From assembly GCA_025526935.1 (NCBI GenBank), contig JAHLKD010000047.1, positions 186,001-250,000 of the forward strand: a DNA stretch of 64,000 bases, read 5' to 3'. A program made the translations under genes and the position numbers. Under the pieces are notes generated by a model, which worked only from the letters and a program-made list of their open reading frames with translations, did not search any database and was not told the origin of the DNA. Shown piece by piece: positions 22,800-33,317 of the stretch. The stretch's first letter is position 1, and the number at the start of each line of letters is the position of its first letter. This DNA is from Cladochytrium replicatum. Lineage: Eukaryota; Chytridiomycota; Chytridiomycetes; Cladochytriales; Cladochytriaceae.

Positions 22800-23234
22800 A
22801 TGTTCAACTGGTTCTTCGCCCGCGACTCGTCCGCATCCACCACTGACCCCAACGTCCTCGCCGACGAGTGGATCATCGTAGACGAAAACCAGCACCCCAC
22901 ATCTGAGCACAAAAGCGACAGACCAGTCCGCTCGACTACCCAGCCCACCCACACCCCAATCACTCCAACCCTCCCTCCGACCGTTTCTTCCTCCCCGTCT
23001 TCCTCCGCTTCCCAAATGAACAGCCCAATCTACAAGCTCGCTATCTCCACTCTCCCGTCATCTGCTTCGCCTCCCAACGCTGCTATGCGCGCTTCACCGG
23101 GTCAGCTCTCGGGTGCGAGCCAGGACATCTTGGTCAGGATGCGTGATCGGGAGCAGAAACAGAAGAAGATGCAGAAACGCTCAACGCAAACCCACAAACC
23201 GCACCACAACGGTCGTCCTTTCAACTCTCGATGA
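22800..23234 (+). CDS. small basic-tailed protein with TP53INP/DOR-like DEW(I/L)(I/L)VD motif
   Basis: This is a single exon of 144 aa. It begins MFNWFFARD. Near residue 22 is ADEWIIVDENQ, which closely resembles the acidic DEWILVD motif of animal TP53INP1/2 (DOR) and fits the Atg8-binding LIR pattern (W-x-x-V preceded by acids). The middle is Ser/Thr/Pro rich and disordered. The C-terminal third has MNSPIYKLAI and a very basic end (RDREQKQKKMQKR). Acidic LIR first and basic tail last is the TP53INP layout, but length and middle differ. In animals this family helps autophagosome formation and shuttles to the nucleus. The match is by motif and architecture only. A poly(A)-like aataaa lies near 23,260. 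Confidence 0.6.
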   Translation: MFNWFFARDSSASTTDPNVLADEWIIVDENQHPTSEHKSDRPVRSTTQPTHTPITPTLPPTVSSSPSSSASQMNSPIYKLAISTLPSSASPPNAAMRASPGQLSGASQDILVRMRDREQKQKKMQKRSTQTHKPHHNGRPFNSR

Positions 23235-23335
23235 TCAACAAATATGGCTACTGTTTCAATAAAGTTTATCAGTCTTTGATGATGGATACCAATGATACTT
23301 TTTTTGTTGAATTGTGATGTTTTTGACCTTTACAT

Positions 23336-23464
23336 ATGAAGAAAACAACCATCGTTTTCGTCTGTCTCGCCTTGATTGGAAAGCACGCAAGGACCTCCTC
23401 CACCACCGCTCGGCAGCATGGTGGATCAAAGTCTCTCTCTACCAGCCAGTCCGTCGCGATCTGA
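23336..23464 (+). CDS. possible short secreted peptide or first exon
   Basis: The 42-codon ORF MKKTTIVFVCLALIGKHA... has a strong signal-peptide profile (KK, hydrophobic core, then polar Ser/Thr-rich mature part). It may be a stand-alone small secreted protein or the first exon of the next ORF. No family recognised; could be chance. Confidence 0.25.
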   Translation: MKKTTIVFVCLALIGKHARTSSTTARQHGGSKSLSTSQSVAI

Positions 23465-23779
23465 ATAGATTCGAGGTGCCAAACGTGGACGCAACCGAGG
23501 ACAGGAATCCCATTAGGAACCGCCGTTTGATCAGATACGTCATCCGACCCAACGCGATTGATTAGATACGGATATCACCACAACACGATCGCATGAGCGC
23601 TCAGATTCAAACCGGCTAAACTTTTATTGTCAGCAACCTGGGTGACCAAGTGTCCCCTTATCTTTTAATACTGTGTGCTTGGTGACTGGGTGGGGTGTCG
23701 CCATCCCAGGTTGCATAGAAACTATAAAGGCGGTTCCCATCCCTTTGCTGCCCCCCTTCCCGGTTCATCTCGTTCTTAG

Positions 23780-24585
23780 TGTCGCAGTCCTCGGTTGGAA
23801 CCACGGCTTGGATCCATTACCTCATACCTCCAATCCAAGTCGTGTGACGCACTTTCCTCGTATCAAGCTTGCCCAACCTGGCTGCCGCTAGTGAGGATCA
23901 AACGAATTCCGCGGGGACGCTCTTCCCACCGCCGCTGTCCCCAACAACCCAAATCCAAGACGATACGTTCGACTTTGACGAACACCCGGCTACTTCGCTC
24001 CAGTGGTTCCCCCCGAAACCGTCTCTAGAACTGACTCTCGACCCTGATGTTGCGAATGCAGGCGACACCCCGTTCGCTCGGTTCAGCAACGACCTGAATC
24101 GCGCTGGAGACGACCACTCTTTAGCCCTCGGCGCATTCATGGTCTTTGTTTCCTCGTTGACGGGACCCACCCACTCCGTCGAAACCACAATCTCTGACCC
24201 CATGATCCTCGACTCGGACCAAACCCCCTGCCCCATGTCCGACTACCCCTGTCTCCACTCCTCCTTCACAGCCTCCCTCGACCACGCCGACACATCACTT
24301 TCCCTCTCAACAACCCCAAGCATGACAGACTCGAGCCCAAGCCCGTCCTTCAACGACCGCTCCCTGGCATCTTCCCTCCCCGTCCCGACATACCACAACG
24401 ACTTCTTCTTCCTCTCGTTCCATCTCCGCGGCCGCGGGGTCTTCCCGATGCCGATTCGCAGGCCCACCGTCAGCAATAAACAACAGCCCAGCACGGCGGG
24501 GAGGCACACGCGTTCGTTCCAGGGTTTCGGAAACGATTGGAGCACCGCGTCGATTTTCTCGACGCACACGACACAGTCTGCATAG
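23780..24585 (+). CDS. hypothetical Ser/Pro-rich protein, 5' end unresolved
   Basis: Two exons fit in phase: 23780-23841 and 23892-24585, ending at TGA 24583-24585. The plus-strand reading has strong C-ending codon preference, as in the real genes of this window, which supports it over the open minus frame. The protein is disordered, with DDTFDFDEHPATSLQW, many Ser/Pro pairs and a basic C-terminus. No ATG opens the first exon, so at least one upstream exon is missing; the signal-peptide ORF at 23,336 is one candidate. No domain seen. Confidence 0.4.
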
Positions 24586-25791
24586 AAGAGAAACAAATAA
24601 AAAGCTCAAGCATTTCGCGCTTGGGATGGGTTTGGGTGGGGGGAGGGGGGGTTTAGTGCTGAAAATGCGTGGAGTACTAGGCCACATCACACAGCAAGAG
24701 CTTGAAGCGCTTCATGACGTGGCATTAGGGGAAAACCCAGTCTTTCCGGGAGAGCTTGGAAAGGTACACGATTCTCGGAAAAGCAGTTGGCCCCTTTGTT
24801 AGGTGCTCCTGGAATATACACATGTTGAAGTGAAGCTTGAGGTTCGGGTTGGGAGTTGCCGTTTGCGGATGTGTTGCTACGAAATAGCCTATATCTTGAT
24901 ACACTAACCCTAGTTACAATTCCTCATACAAGTTAGCTCAAACTGTTTTCATTGATGTTCCAGAAAAGTCAATTCCTCATTATACAATCAGTATTCTTCG
25001 TTGATGTTCCAGGACCACACATTTGAACACTCTATCAAATGCAGATCAGCGAGCGTCAAGGAAGAGAAGACGATTGAACTCACCAGCACCTCCTTGCCCA
25101 CCTCATCACCGCAAGGCTCAACCGGCACACACAACCAGAGTCTCAACGATTACAATGGATGGGCGACTTGTGTCACTCAACCTAACCCCAAAGAATCATG
25201 GCAGGCAAACACAACCGCTAACTCCAAGTGACCAACAATGGTGACCCAGCGCGAAGCAGGCACGCTGAATACGTAGAGATCAGAAGAGAGGAAAGAAGAT
25301 GGGACTCACCAGCACAGACGCACGAGTCTGCAACCACGGTCAGCGCCACGAAGACTGTTCTAATGTGGAAAAAGATTGAGGGGAAACGTTTCGATCTGAG
25401 GTAATGGAATGGATTTCACATCGGGAGCGGCGACCTTTTAAATGGAGAAACGCGGCGCTGCGTGCCACCCCCAAGATCCATTCAAAGACCCGCTTGACAC
25501 TTGATGGGCCAGCTGGACTACATTTACTCAAAATGAAAAAGCAAAGAAACCAAAAAAGCTTAGAAATCTATCTATTATTATAGGTTATCCATCACCTTCA
25601 ACAGAGACTCCACATCAGAAACATGAGCACCGCAAAAGGAGAGATATCTGACAGTTGGACCAGGTTTGGTAATGAGCACAAATGCCCAGTTCCAATGTTT
25701 GCGAATCATAGCTCCCAGATGCCAGCATTCCCTGTGATCTGACGTATCTCTCAGATATGTTATTATTGCATTTTACCGAAATGGCGCAGGC
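24586..25791. other. intergenic region with a short duplicated phrase
   Basis: No gene recognised. The phrase ttgatgttccag occurs twice, near 24,953 and 25,001, within a similar context. The phrase actcaccagcac occurs near 25,078 and 25,306; read on the minus strand each looks like a gtgagt donor. No start codon or coding frame could be attached. Confidence 0.35.
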
Positions 25792-28248
25792 ATGAGCGTC
25801 CCCAAACTCTCGTCCATCTCGGCATCGCTGCCAGCTTTCCAGATCTTCGGCGCAAACACCGGCGTAGGGAAGACGATCTTTTCTGCTGCACTGTGTCGTG
25901 GCGGAAAGCATGCTCTCCTCACTGATCTCGAGCGGTCATTGCTGATCAAATCGTCTAAAGAGAGAAAAGTGCACTACCTTAAACCAGTCCAGACTGGTTG
26001 GCCTGAGGACAGCGATGCCAGGTTTAAGAAGACTAGTAAAATGAGATGTGAAACTGACTTTGAATTTCTGTCTTCATCAATGTAGACACGTTGTTTCGTT
26101 CGCCCGGCCTGACTCTGCCGAAACGCTATTCCGCTACAAGCAGCCTGCTAGTCCGCATATCGCAGTAAGAACAGACCCAGCATTTGCGGGAGTCGTGCCA
26201 ACCGATGTGGACCTGGTAACCACAGTTCATGAGTATATCGAACGACTCAAATCGCGTGATCCAGCCGTTTTGTTTGTTGAGGCCGCTGGTGGTAAGCTTT
26301 GAGTGCATAATGCAAGCGTTATCAATAATTTAGCTAATTGAGTCTGTGATATACAGGAGTGAACAGCCCGACAATGTCAGGATCTCTCCAAGCGGATGCG
26401 TACCGCCCCTTCCGATTCCCCACAGTTCTTGTTGGGGATTCTAACCTCGGTGGAATATCTACGACCCTCTCTTCGTACGAGTCTCTCCAAATGAGAGGGT
26501 ACGACGTCCCGTGCATTGTTCTGTTCGACAACGCAGTTTACAACAACTACACCGAGATTGAACGCAACGTCGACACTCAATGCAAAGTATTCATCTCACC
26601 ACCTCCGCCGGAGATTGTATCTTCCTCAGATGCAGATGCGGAAAACCTTCGGAAGTACTATGCTTCGTTGGATCCTTGGAGTAAGGACGTTGCTGGTCAC
26701 TTGCTGAGTTGGCATGAATCCAGGCTGAAGAGACTGGACGAAATGGCTAAATCTGGTGAGAGCTCCATTTGGTGGCCCTTCACCCAACACAACGCGACCG
26801 TTGGACCAACAACAGTGTTCGATTCTGCACATGGCGACTGGTACACGACCTATATTCCAGGATCCAAGACTACAGCTCTATCTGCAGCCGGACCATCCAA
26901 TGATGGAAAGAGTATTCTGCAGTTTGACGCGTGCGCAAGCTGGTGGACTCAAGGCCTCGGCCATGGCAACCCCCGTCTCGCTCAATCAGCTGCCTACGCA
27001 GCAGGTCGCTACGGTCACGTCATCTTCCCAGAGTGCGTCCACGAGCCCGCGCTTGGTCTCACCGAGCGTCTTCTTCGCACTGTCGGAAAGGGCTGGGCCA
27101 ACCGTGTGTACTTCTCTGATGACGGCTCAACGGCGCTCGAAGTGGCATTCAAAATGGCTTTCAGAACCGCAGATATTGCGTTTGCCCAGAGGGATGGTGA
27201 AGACGCTTCTGACTATCGCTCCGGAGACCGGAAGCGCAACTTTGAAGTGATCGGACTCGAAGGGTCGTACCATGGCGACACGATCGGTGCAATGGATGCA
27301 GCGTATCCGAATGTGTACAACAAGACTGTGCACTGGTACTCCGGCAAAGGTCTGTGGTTCGAACCACCAACCGTCTCCCTAAAGAACGGCCGCTACGAAC
27401 TATCTCTCCCAGAATCCTTCAAGATCCGGTCTACACAATCTGACACGGCCTTCACATCCCAAGCCGACGTGTTCAAACTCGCCCGCGACTCCTCCGCCCT
27501 CGCACAAGCATACGAATCTCACATCACCTCCATCCTCACAATAGCCCTTTCCCAAAACCGCACCTTTGGCGCACTCGTCCTCGAACCCGTCCTCCTCGGC
27601 GCAGGCGGCATGCTCTTCGTCGACCCACTCTTCCAACGCACCCTCGTCCGCGTCGCGCGCGCCCACTCGATCCCCGTGATTTTCGACGAGGTCTTCGTGG
27701 GCTTCCACAGGCTCGGCCGATGGTCCGCATCCGAGCTGCTGGGCGTCAATCCCGACATCTCATGTTTCGCCAAAGCGCTTACGGGAGGCGTTGTACCTCT
27801 CGCCGTCACACTCGCGACCGAGGAGGTGTTCAAGGGTTTTGAGGGCGACTCGAAAGTCCAGGCTTTGCTGCACGGACACTCGTATACGGCGCATCCGGTC
27901 GGCTGCGCTGTCGCGTGCGAGACGATCGATATGTACGAAGCGATGCTTGCAGCAAAAGGGGCTGCGATTTTCGAGTGCCTTTGGGAGGCGGGGGTTGTTG
28001 AGGAGGTTTCGAGACATCCGAAAGTGAAGGGGGTTGTGGCGATCGGTACAGTGCTCGCTGTGGAACTTGAGAGTGCGTCGGCGGGGTATGCATCGACAGA
28101 GGCGGCGGAGTTGATTAGGAAGCTTAGGGAACAACACAATATGTATGCCCGGCCTTTGGGGAACGTGGTATATGTGATTGCGAGTCATGCGACAACCAAC
28201 GAGGAAGCTAGGATGGTGACTGGCGAGCTGTGTGCAGCATTGGGTTGA
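25792..28248 (+). CDS. BIO3-BIO1: bifunctional dethiobiotin synthetase / DAPA aminotransferase
   Basis: This single protein performs two successive biotin steps: PLP-dependent amination of KAPA to DAPA, and ATP-dependent ring closure to dethiobiotin. Exons are 25792-26021, 26086-26291 and 26357-28248 (775 aa, as for plant BIO3-BIO1 and many fungi). The N-terminal BioD half has the P-loop IFGANTGVGKT, KPVQTGWPEDSDAR, SPHIAVR and FVEAAGG. The BioA half starts about residue 330 with WWPFTQH and holds YFSDDGSTALEVA, GSYHGDTIGAMDA and IFDEVFVGFHRLGR. The PLP lysine is in CFAKALTGG, and HGHSYTAHPVGCAVA follows. An upstream ATG in another frame at 25781 is closed at once. The organism should therefore make biotin, with biotin synthase lying about 7 kb downstream. 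Confidence 0.95.
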
Positions 28249-28416
28249 GGGTTTCATTTGTTTTAGAATTGGGAAATAAACTCCATTAACAAGGCATCAT
28301 GGATGTATTATAGATCTCATGAAGATGAAGCATAATAGGTTCCATACTGTCAATAACTTGCTGGTGCATGTTAGCGCTCATCCAAAAAGTAAACCCTTTT
28401 GGCAAAATTAGCTCAA

Positions 28417-30752
28417 TCATAGATGATGACTCGGGTGGGCGGTCTTGGTGGATTTAGTAGAGGAAGTTTTCGTTGTAGTGGTCTTTGTAGTTTTGGTCGT
28501 GTGTTTGGTCGTAGTTGTCTTTGTAGTTTTGGTGGTAGTGGACTTAGTTGTCTTAGCGGAGGTCGTCTTTGTTGTCTTCGTTGTCGTGGTCTTTGAAGTC
28601 TTTCCGGTTGAAGTCTTCGTGGACGTTTTGATGACCGAACTGGCTGGCTTGGAGGTGATCACAACTGTGCTGGCAGTCGTGGCAACGGCCGTGGTCAGAG
28701 GCGAGGTAGCAACGGTTGTAGTGTTGTATACACCGGAGGGGGTGGGTCTAGCGGTAGTTGTTGAGCTGAAAATCAATTCACAATGTGAGCAAACTGAAAG
28801 CAAAATCAAACTCGGGTTTCCTTCATACCTTGTCGAATTGTAAGGCACGGGATCGAAAGCATCCGCGCCGTACAGGACATCCCATGCAAATGCACCGATC
28901 GTGCTTGCACTCGCCTTAGCCCCTTTCTCGACCAACAAGTCCCAAGTGCTGGTGTCATCCTTGTACACTTCGTAATCGGATGGGTTGTTTGGTTTCAAAA
29001 TCTCCCAAATCATGTGCGGCAACATGTACTTCTCAAAGTATGCGATCTGCGATGCAAAGTTTTTGGCCTTGTTGCTCGTAGCGCCGTATTCCTGCACAAA
29101 CGTCAACTTGTTGTACTGTCTCGCGAGAGTCAGTGCGCTGTTAAGACCCTTGTCCCACTTTGAGACGTCATAAGAGTGCACGGGGACGATATCGAGCGCC
29201 GGGCACGCGAAGTGGTTGGTGATGAGCGAGTCCTCGACGTCCGCGCCTCCACCGGTGCTGAGAAGGATGCGGGGGTGGACACCGGCAGCTCGAAGGGCGG
29301 TAGCACGGTCACAGGCCCAGTCGGGGTTGGGGAGAGGCAGAGCAGTCGGGTAAACACCAGTGTTGTACGACTGAGACTCTACAGGATACATGGTTCAATA
29401 ACAGTGAGGGGGGGGGAATTGGGTTGCTTCCGCACCATTTTCCATGTCAAAAGCAAAGATGGCTTCGGGAATCAACTTCCAAGGGCGGTTCCCAAAGTAC
29501 TTGTTCTGATGGTTCACGATGAAAGCGTAACGAGCATCGAGGTCCGCGTTGACGGCCGGGTTGCGGTAGTATTCAACCACGTTCGCGTTGGTACCGTCCG
29601 GAGTTTTAATGAGGTTGTACTTTCGTGCGTAAGCATCGCACTTCCACGTGCAGAGAGCATAGCGATCGTGAAGCGCGATGTTCAACTTAATCTTGTGCTG
29701 GAAGGCCTTGTACATCAGTTTGTCAACGGCCTCGAGAATGGTGCTGTTGAACACCCCAACATTGCCGGGTTCGACGTCCGGGTAACCAGAGTTGTTGGTG
29801 GCTTTCTCGTTCGGGTAAATCTCCGTGATGAAAATACGGACAACCTAGGTGAAGGTGTTCAGTACTTATCTCAGGAAATAATCGATTTGTCGTCACCTTG
29901 ATGTTCGCCTCAACCATCGCAGCCAACACCTCATCTTGGTCTGCGTCTTGCAATGCATACAGGAAGAAGCTGTTGGCAGAAGCAAACGAACGTCCGGGGA
30001 TTTGAGGTGGAGGAGGGAGTCCGGATTTGGACGGAACCGGGGCATCTGAACACTCTGAAGCAAAGTAATCAGCAATGTTTGCAAAGTCAGAAAATCTCGT
30101 TCGTACCCCAGCTGCCAGGCCTGCACGTTGCTGGTTAATGAGATCGTTAACCCCGAGCTTTAAACACATGTTCAGCCAAGTACCTTTTCCGGTAGCAACA
30201 TCTGCGATACTAACGCAGCACTTGGTAGCGGTCATGTTGGCTGTCTGGCAAGTGTCTTCTAGGAAGCTACAAAGGGAAGAGAGCGTCAGCACCATGGGCA
30301 AGACTTCGACGGGTCCATATATCACCAAGTGTTCCAGTCAGGGATGACGTCTCCAGTTGGAGCACCAGGACGAATCGGAAGGGTAGCATTGGAACATTCT
30401 GCGTTTACTTTGTTTAGGGGGACGGACTTCTTGGAATACGAATAGACATACCAAAGCCGCCAACTCTGCAGGTTGCTGCGAGAATGATCCGTAAGATACT
30501 GCTTGATAAGAGCCGTATGCCGCCCTACCTTTCCCAGTAACGGTGTCTTGAATACCGACACAGCAAATCGTCTGAGTTGTATCCGCCGTGCTGCAAGTAT
30601 CCCCAGCGTAGCTTTCGAGAATTCCAACTTTCAACCACAACTGCATCGTCTTCTCAGTTGGATTCTCACCATGTGTTCCAGTCGGGAATGATATCGCTGA
30701 ACACGACGCCGGTCAGGCCGAGCAGAAGAAGCGTACTCCAGAAGGTGGTCAT
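28417..30752 (-). CDS. secreted cellulase-superfamily (GH5-like) hydrolase with two Cys-rich modules and Thr/Lys tail
   Basis: Exons are 30752-30670, 30611-30529, 30475-30452, 30398-30326, 30266-30184, 30130-30107, 30054-29897, 29844-29436, 29378-28829 and 28765-28417 (611 aa). A signal peptide (MTTFWSTLLLLGLTGVVFS) is followed by two tandem modules of the form DW-NTC, DTC, CCV, TGKATCR, EC. These are carbohydrate-binding-like, but I do not know their family name. The catalytic part has RIFITEIYP, the acid/base block FAFDMENES and the nucleophile-type block FVQEYGA, as in the GH5-type (beta/alpha)8 clan. Mannanase or glucanase activity is likely but not provable. The C-terminus is a low-complexity TTTKTTKTT-type tail of about 90 residues, resembling a glycosylated stalk. 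No GPI signal is seen after it. Confidence 0.82.
28429..28650 (-). repeat. Thr/Lys codon repeat of the hydrolase tail
   Basis: On the minus strand this segment encodes runs of TTK and KTT units (imperfect aaractac-type repeats). It is a low-complexity coding repeat, likely variable in length between strains. Confidence 0.7.
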
Positions 30753-31765
30753 TTTGGTTTATCAAGTTGGGAAACGCTCGTCTTAAAATATCAACATCGA
30801 GTGCCACCTGCAGCAGCGAAAAACAGATAAAAGTTTTCTCTGTTTCGCTGTCTAAATGCCGCCACAACCATGCAACCACGCGGTCGGTCGAGAATTCTCC
30901 ATCAAAAAGTATCGAGCTGGCGTGCATAAATTGCAGCTGGGGAGACAAGAACATTTCTCGTGTGAAGACGGTGATGTGTGCTCAATACACCGTTTTACGT
31001 GCACCAACTACTTTGGTTTTGTTAAAGAACCTCTGCTCTACTAATAGAGCCAAACGATGTGAGCTTCTTGAGCACTGAACCAGAGACTCTTGTCGAAGAT
31101 CCTCTAGCATTTTCGATTTTAATTTACCCAATTGTGTATTCATATTTTATACCTGTGAAGGCGTCTAAAGCTGGTGTGCCATGCTCTTCAAGGTTAACCC
31201 TTTGTTCCCCGGTGTGCAGTTCAAGTTTGCTGCTAATATCTGTAAACTCACGGATTCTGGCTCATCTGACGTTGCCTCGTTCAGGCCATTCAGCTCTTCG
31301 TGCCTCATCAGAACCCCTCTCCTTGTGTTGGCCATTCATCAGGACTACTTCTCATTCAGATCGCAAATATCATTCGTACCCTGCCTCCGAATGCAAAACG
31401 ACATTTTGTAACCTCTGCGGTTCAATAACCACCCGAAATTTGTGGAGATCGAACAATTTCCATACAGCGAACAATTTATGAACAACATCCGATCACTTTC
31501 AATATCACGGTTCAAAAAATACCGGATCGGAAGAGCTAAATTTGCTTCTGGCTGGCTACTTTGGAAAGAAGAAAGGCCCGATGTGGTTAGAGAAGTCAGA
31601 ATTTTTTCTCCTACCGCCCTTAGCACAAAAATATCCACGCCCCACGATGCACACGGGAATGAAAAAATTTTGTTGATCCATTCTGAACGAAGAGACAACA
31701 TAGACTTGTTCTCAATCCTTACACCATCGACAGCCCACCTTTGGCACCTCTTTCTCAGCAACGCT
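30753..31765. other. intergenic region, no gene recognised
   Basis: Upstream of the hydrolase on one side and of the 7TM pseudogene on the other. Several short ORFs overlap on both strands but none has coding character. Confidence 0.4.
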
Positions 31766-33158
31766 GGAGTCGATCACCATAACCGTTTGGATTGCGCTGA
31801 GCTTCGGCATCTTCGCTATTCCCTTGAGCATCCTGACCGTCATTCTCAATGCTCGGCGATTCTCGTTCGAGGCGGAGACGGCAAGTGGACGCGGTTCCAA
31901 ACGCTTATGATGGTGGTGCTGCTGATTGTGTTGATTGCGGGCATGTGCTCAATAGGTGAGAATGCGTGTCATGGTTTTCGATGTCCATCCGAGAATAAAA
32001 TCCTTTAAAGCGTCCCTTGCACTGCTACTAGCATGGTTTTCGGAAAAACTTGGCAATCCCAAAATCATGTGCAGCGCTTATCTTCGACGAAGGATGGCTG
32101 CTCGGGTTGACTACAGTTTTGGAGTTGATATGGCAAGTTATATTTCAAGCTGAGGTATTTAGTGGATACTACAAATAAATTTGGAGCATTTATTTCGCGT
32201 TTCCTTTTAAGGAAACTGCTCTTTTCTCTGTCAACCCATTCAGTTTTCACATCAACGAATTTTAACAGAGTTCGCCTATTTTATGCTGAACCGATACTAT
32301 TCATTCCGAATGTTAATCCCAGGTTCGCCGATCAACAATTTTAGAGACTCCGATCTCAACATCTTTTGCAGGAGGAAAATCACAAGTAATTCGCATGACT
32401 TTATTTTTGATTGGCACTGTACTCTACCTCCTTACGTTCGAACAGAATATCATCGTAAACGTTTATCCACTTAGTTTGATACTCTCCGATCTGCGATGTC
32501 CTCACACATTCCAAATGGAACACGTCTCTTTCGTCGGAGCGCTGTGTTCTTTCAGTATCGCACGGCATTGATTTTGGATAGGTTCGATCCTGGTGGATAA
32601 TTTCGGGGCCACTTGGGCAAAGATCGTCGGAAGTCTCTTGGAGCATTGTGGACCACACCGAACTTGTATCGATGAATGAAAGGGCGAATTTATAACTCCG
32701 CTGTATGATACTTACATTCCGTCTGATGCAGAGCCCAACTGCATCCAGCCGCAGGCAACGAGTTGGCCAGGGATCCTTAGCCGCCAGTGGTTCCGAAGTC
32801 ACAGTGTATTCAACAACCATGATCACGCGGAGTCCACCTCCTCGCACACTCTTTAACGAATCTTTGCGAGCCGTCACCACTATCGGGTGACTTTGCTCCT
32901 CATCCTGGCCGCGACATGCAGATACTGGGCGGCTCCTTCTTAATCATTCCAGTGTCATTCCCTTGGCTCTCCGAGAAGTCTCGTGCCTATGAATCTATCA
33001 GCATGAATTTATATCTTTTGCACCTTTTGGTTATTCTATGGTTTCTCGAGTCATCTAAGGAGGTTGTCCTCGCGCCCGGAACCGGTGTGAGGGCAGGAGA
33101 ATACTTTTCGAGCATCACAGTCGGACCTCAGTCTGGAAATGCTGGAGCAAATTTGTGA
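31766..33158 (+). pseudogene. decayed copy of the 7TM gene at 41630-43410
   Basis: All five exons of the intact 7TM gene have counterparts here in the same order and strand. Exon 1: ITVWIALSFGIFAIPLSI, then after a one-base frame change DGKWTRFQTLMMVVLL (about 31,766-31,954). Exon 2: ASLALLLAWFSEKLGNP (about 32,011). Exon 3: FAYFMLNRYYSFRMLIP (about 32,273). Exon 4: GTVLYLLTFEQNIIVN and VGALCSF (about 32,410-32,565), then stops. Exon 5 end: LVILWFLESSKEVVLAP and YFSSITVGPQ (33,025-33,127). Comparable blocks in the intact gene are LASLWFLESFKEVVLAP and YFSSVTVDAA. Frameshifts in exon 1 and stops in exon 4 make a working product unlikely. Confidence 0.75.
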
Positions 33159-33317
33159 TCAACTTCCAGCTGCTTTTTTCTTCAACCCTTCTCAGTGGTT
33201 TAATCTTGCTTGCACACTTCATTTTTTTGGCTTCTTCTCTTATTTCAATAACTTTGTAGAACTAGACGAGTAGTCGTAATGTAATGAATAATAGCAATCC
33301 TTTTGGGACTTTTGACA

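Noticed and set aside
25250-25400. Possible tiny minus-strand secreted gene suggested by two gtgagt donors and a hydrophobic stretch (FVALTVVADSCVCA)
   Set aside because: No ATG precedes the hydrophobic stretch and no second exon fits in phase.
27519-28139. 206-codon minus ORF inside the biotin gene
   Set aside because: Overlaps the conserved aminotransferase half, whose catalytic motifs are on the plus strand.
28445-28843. Val-rich plus-strand ORF (132 codons)
   Set aside because: It is the antisense of the Thr/Lys repeat tail of the hydrolase.
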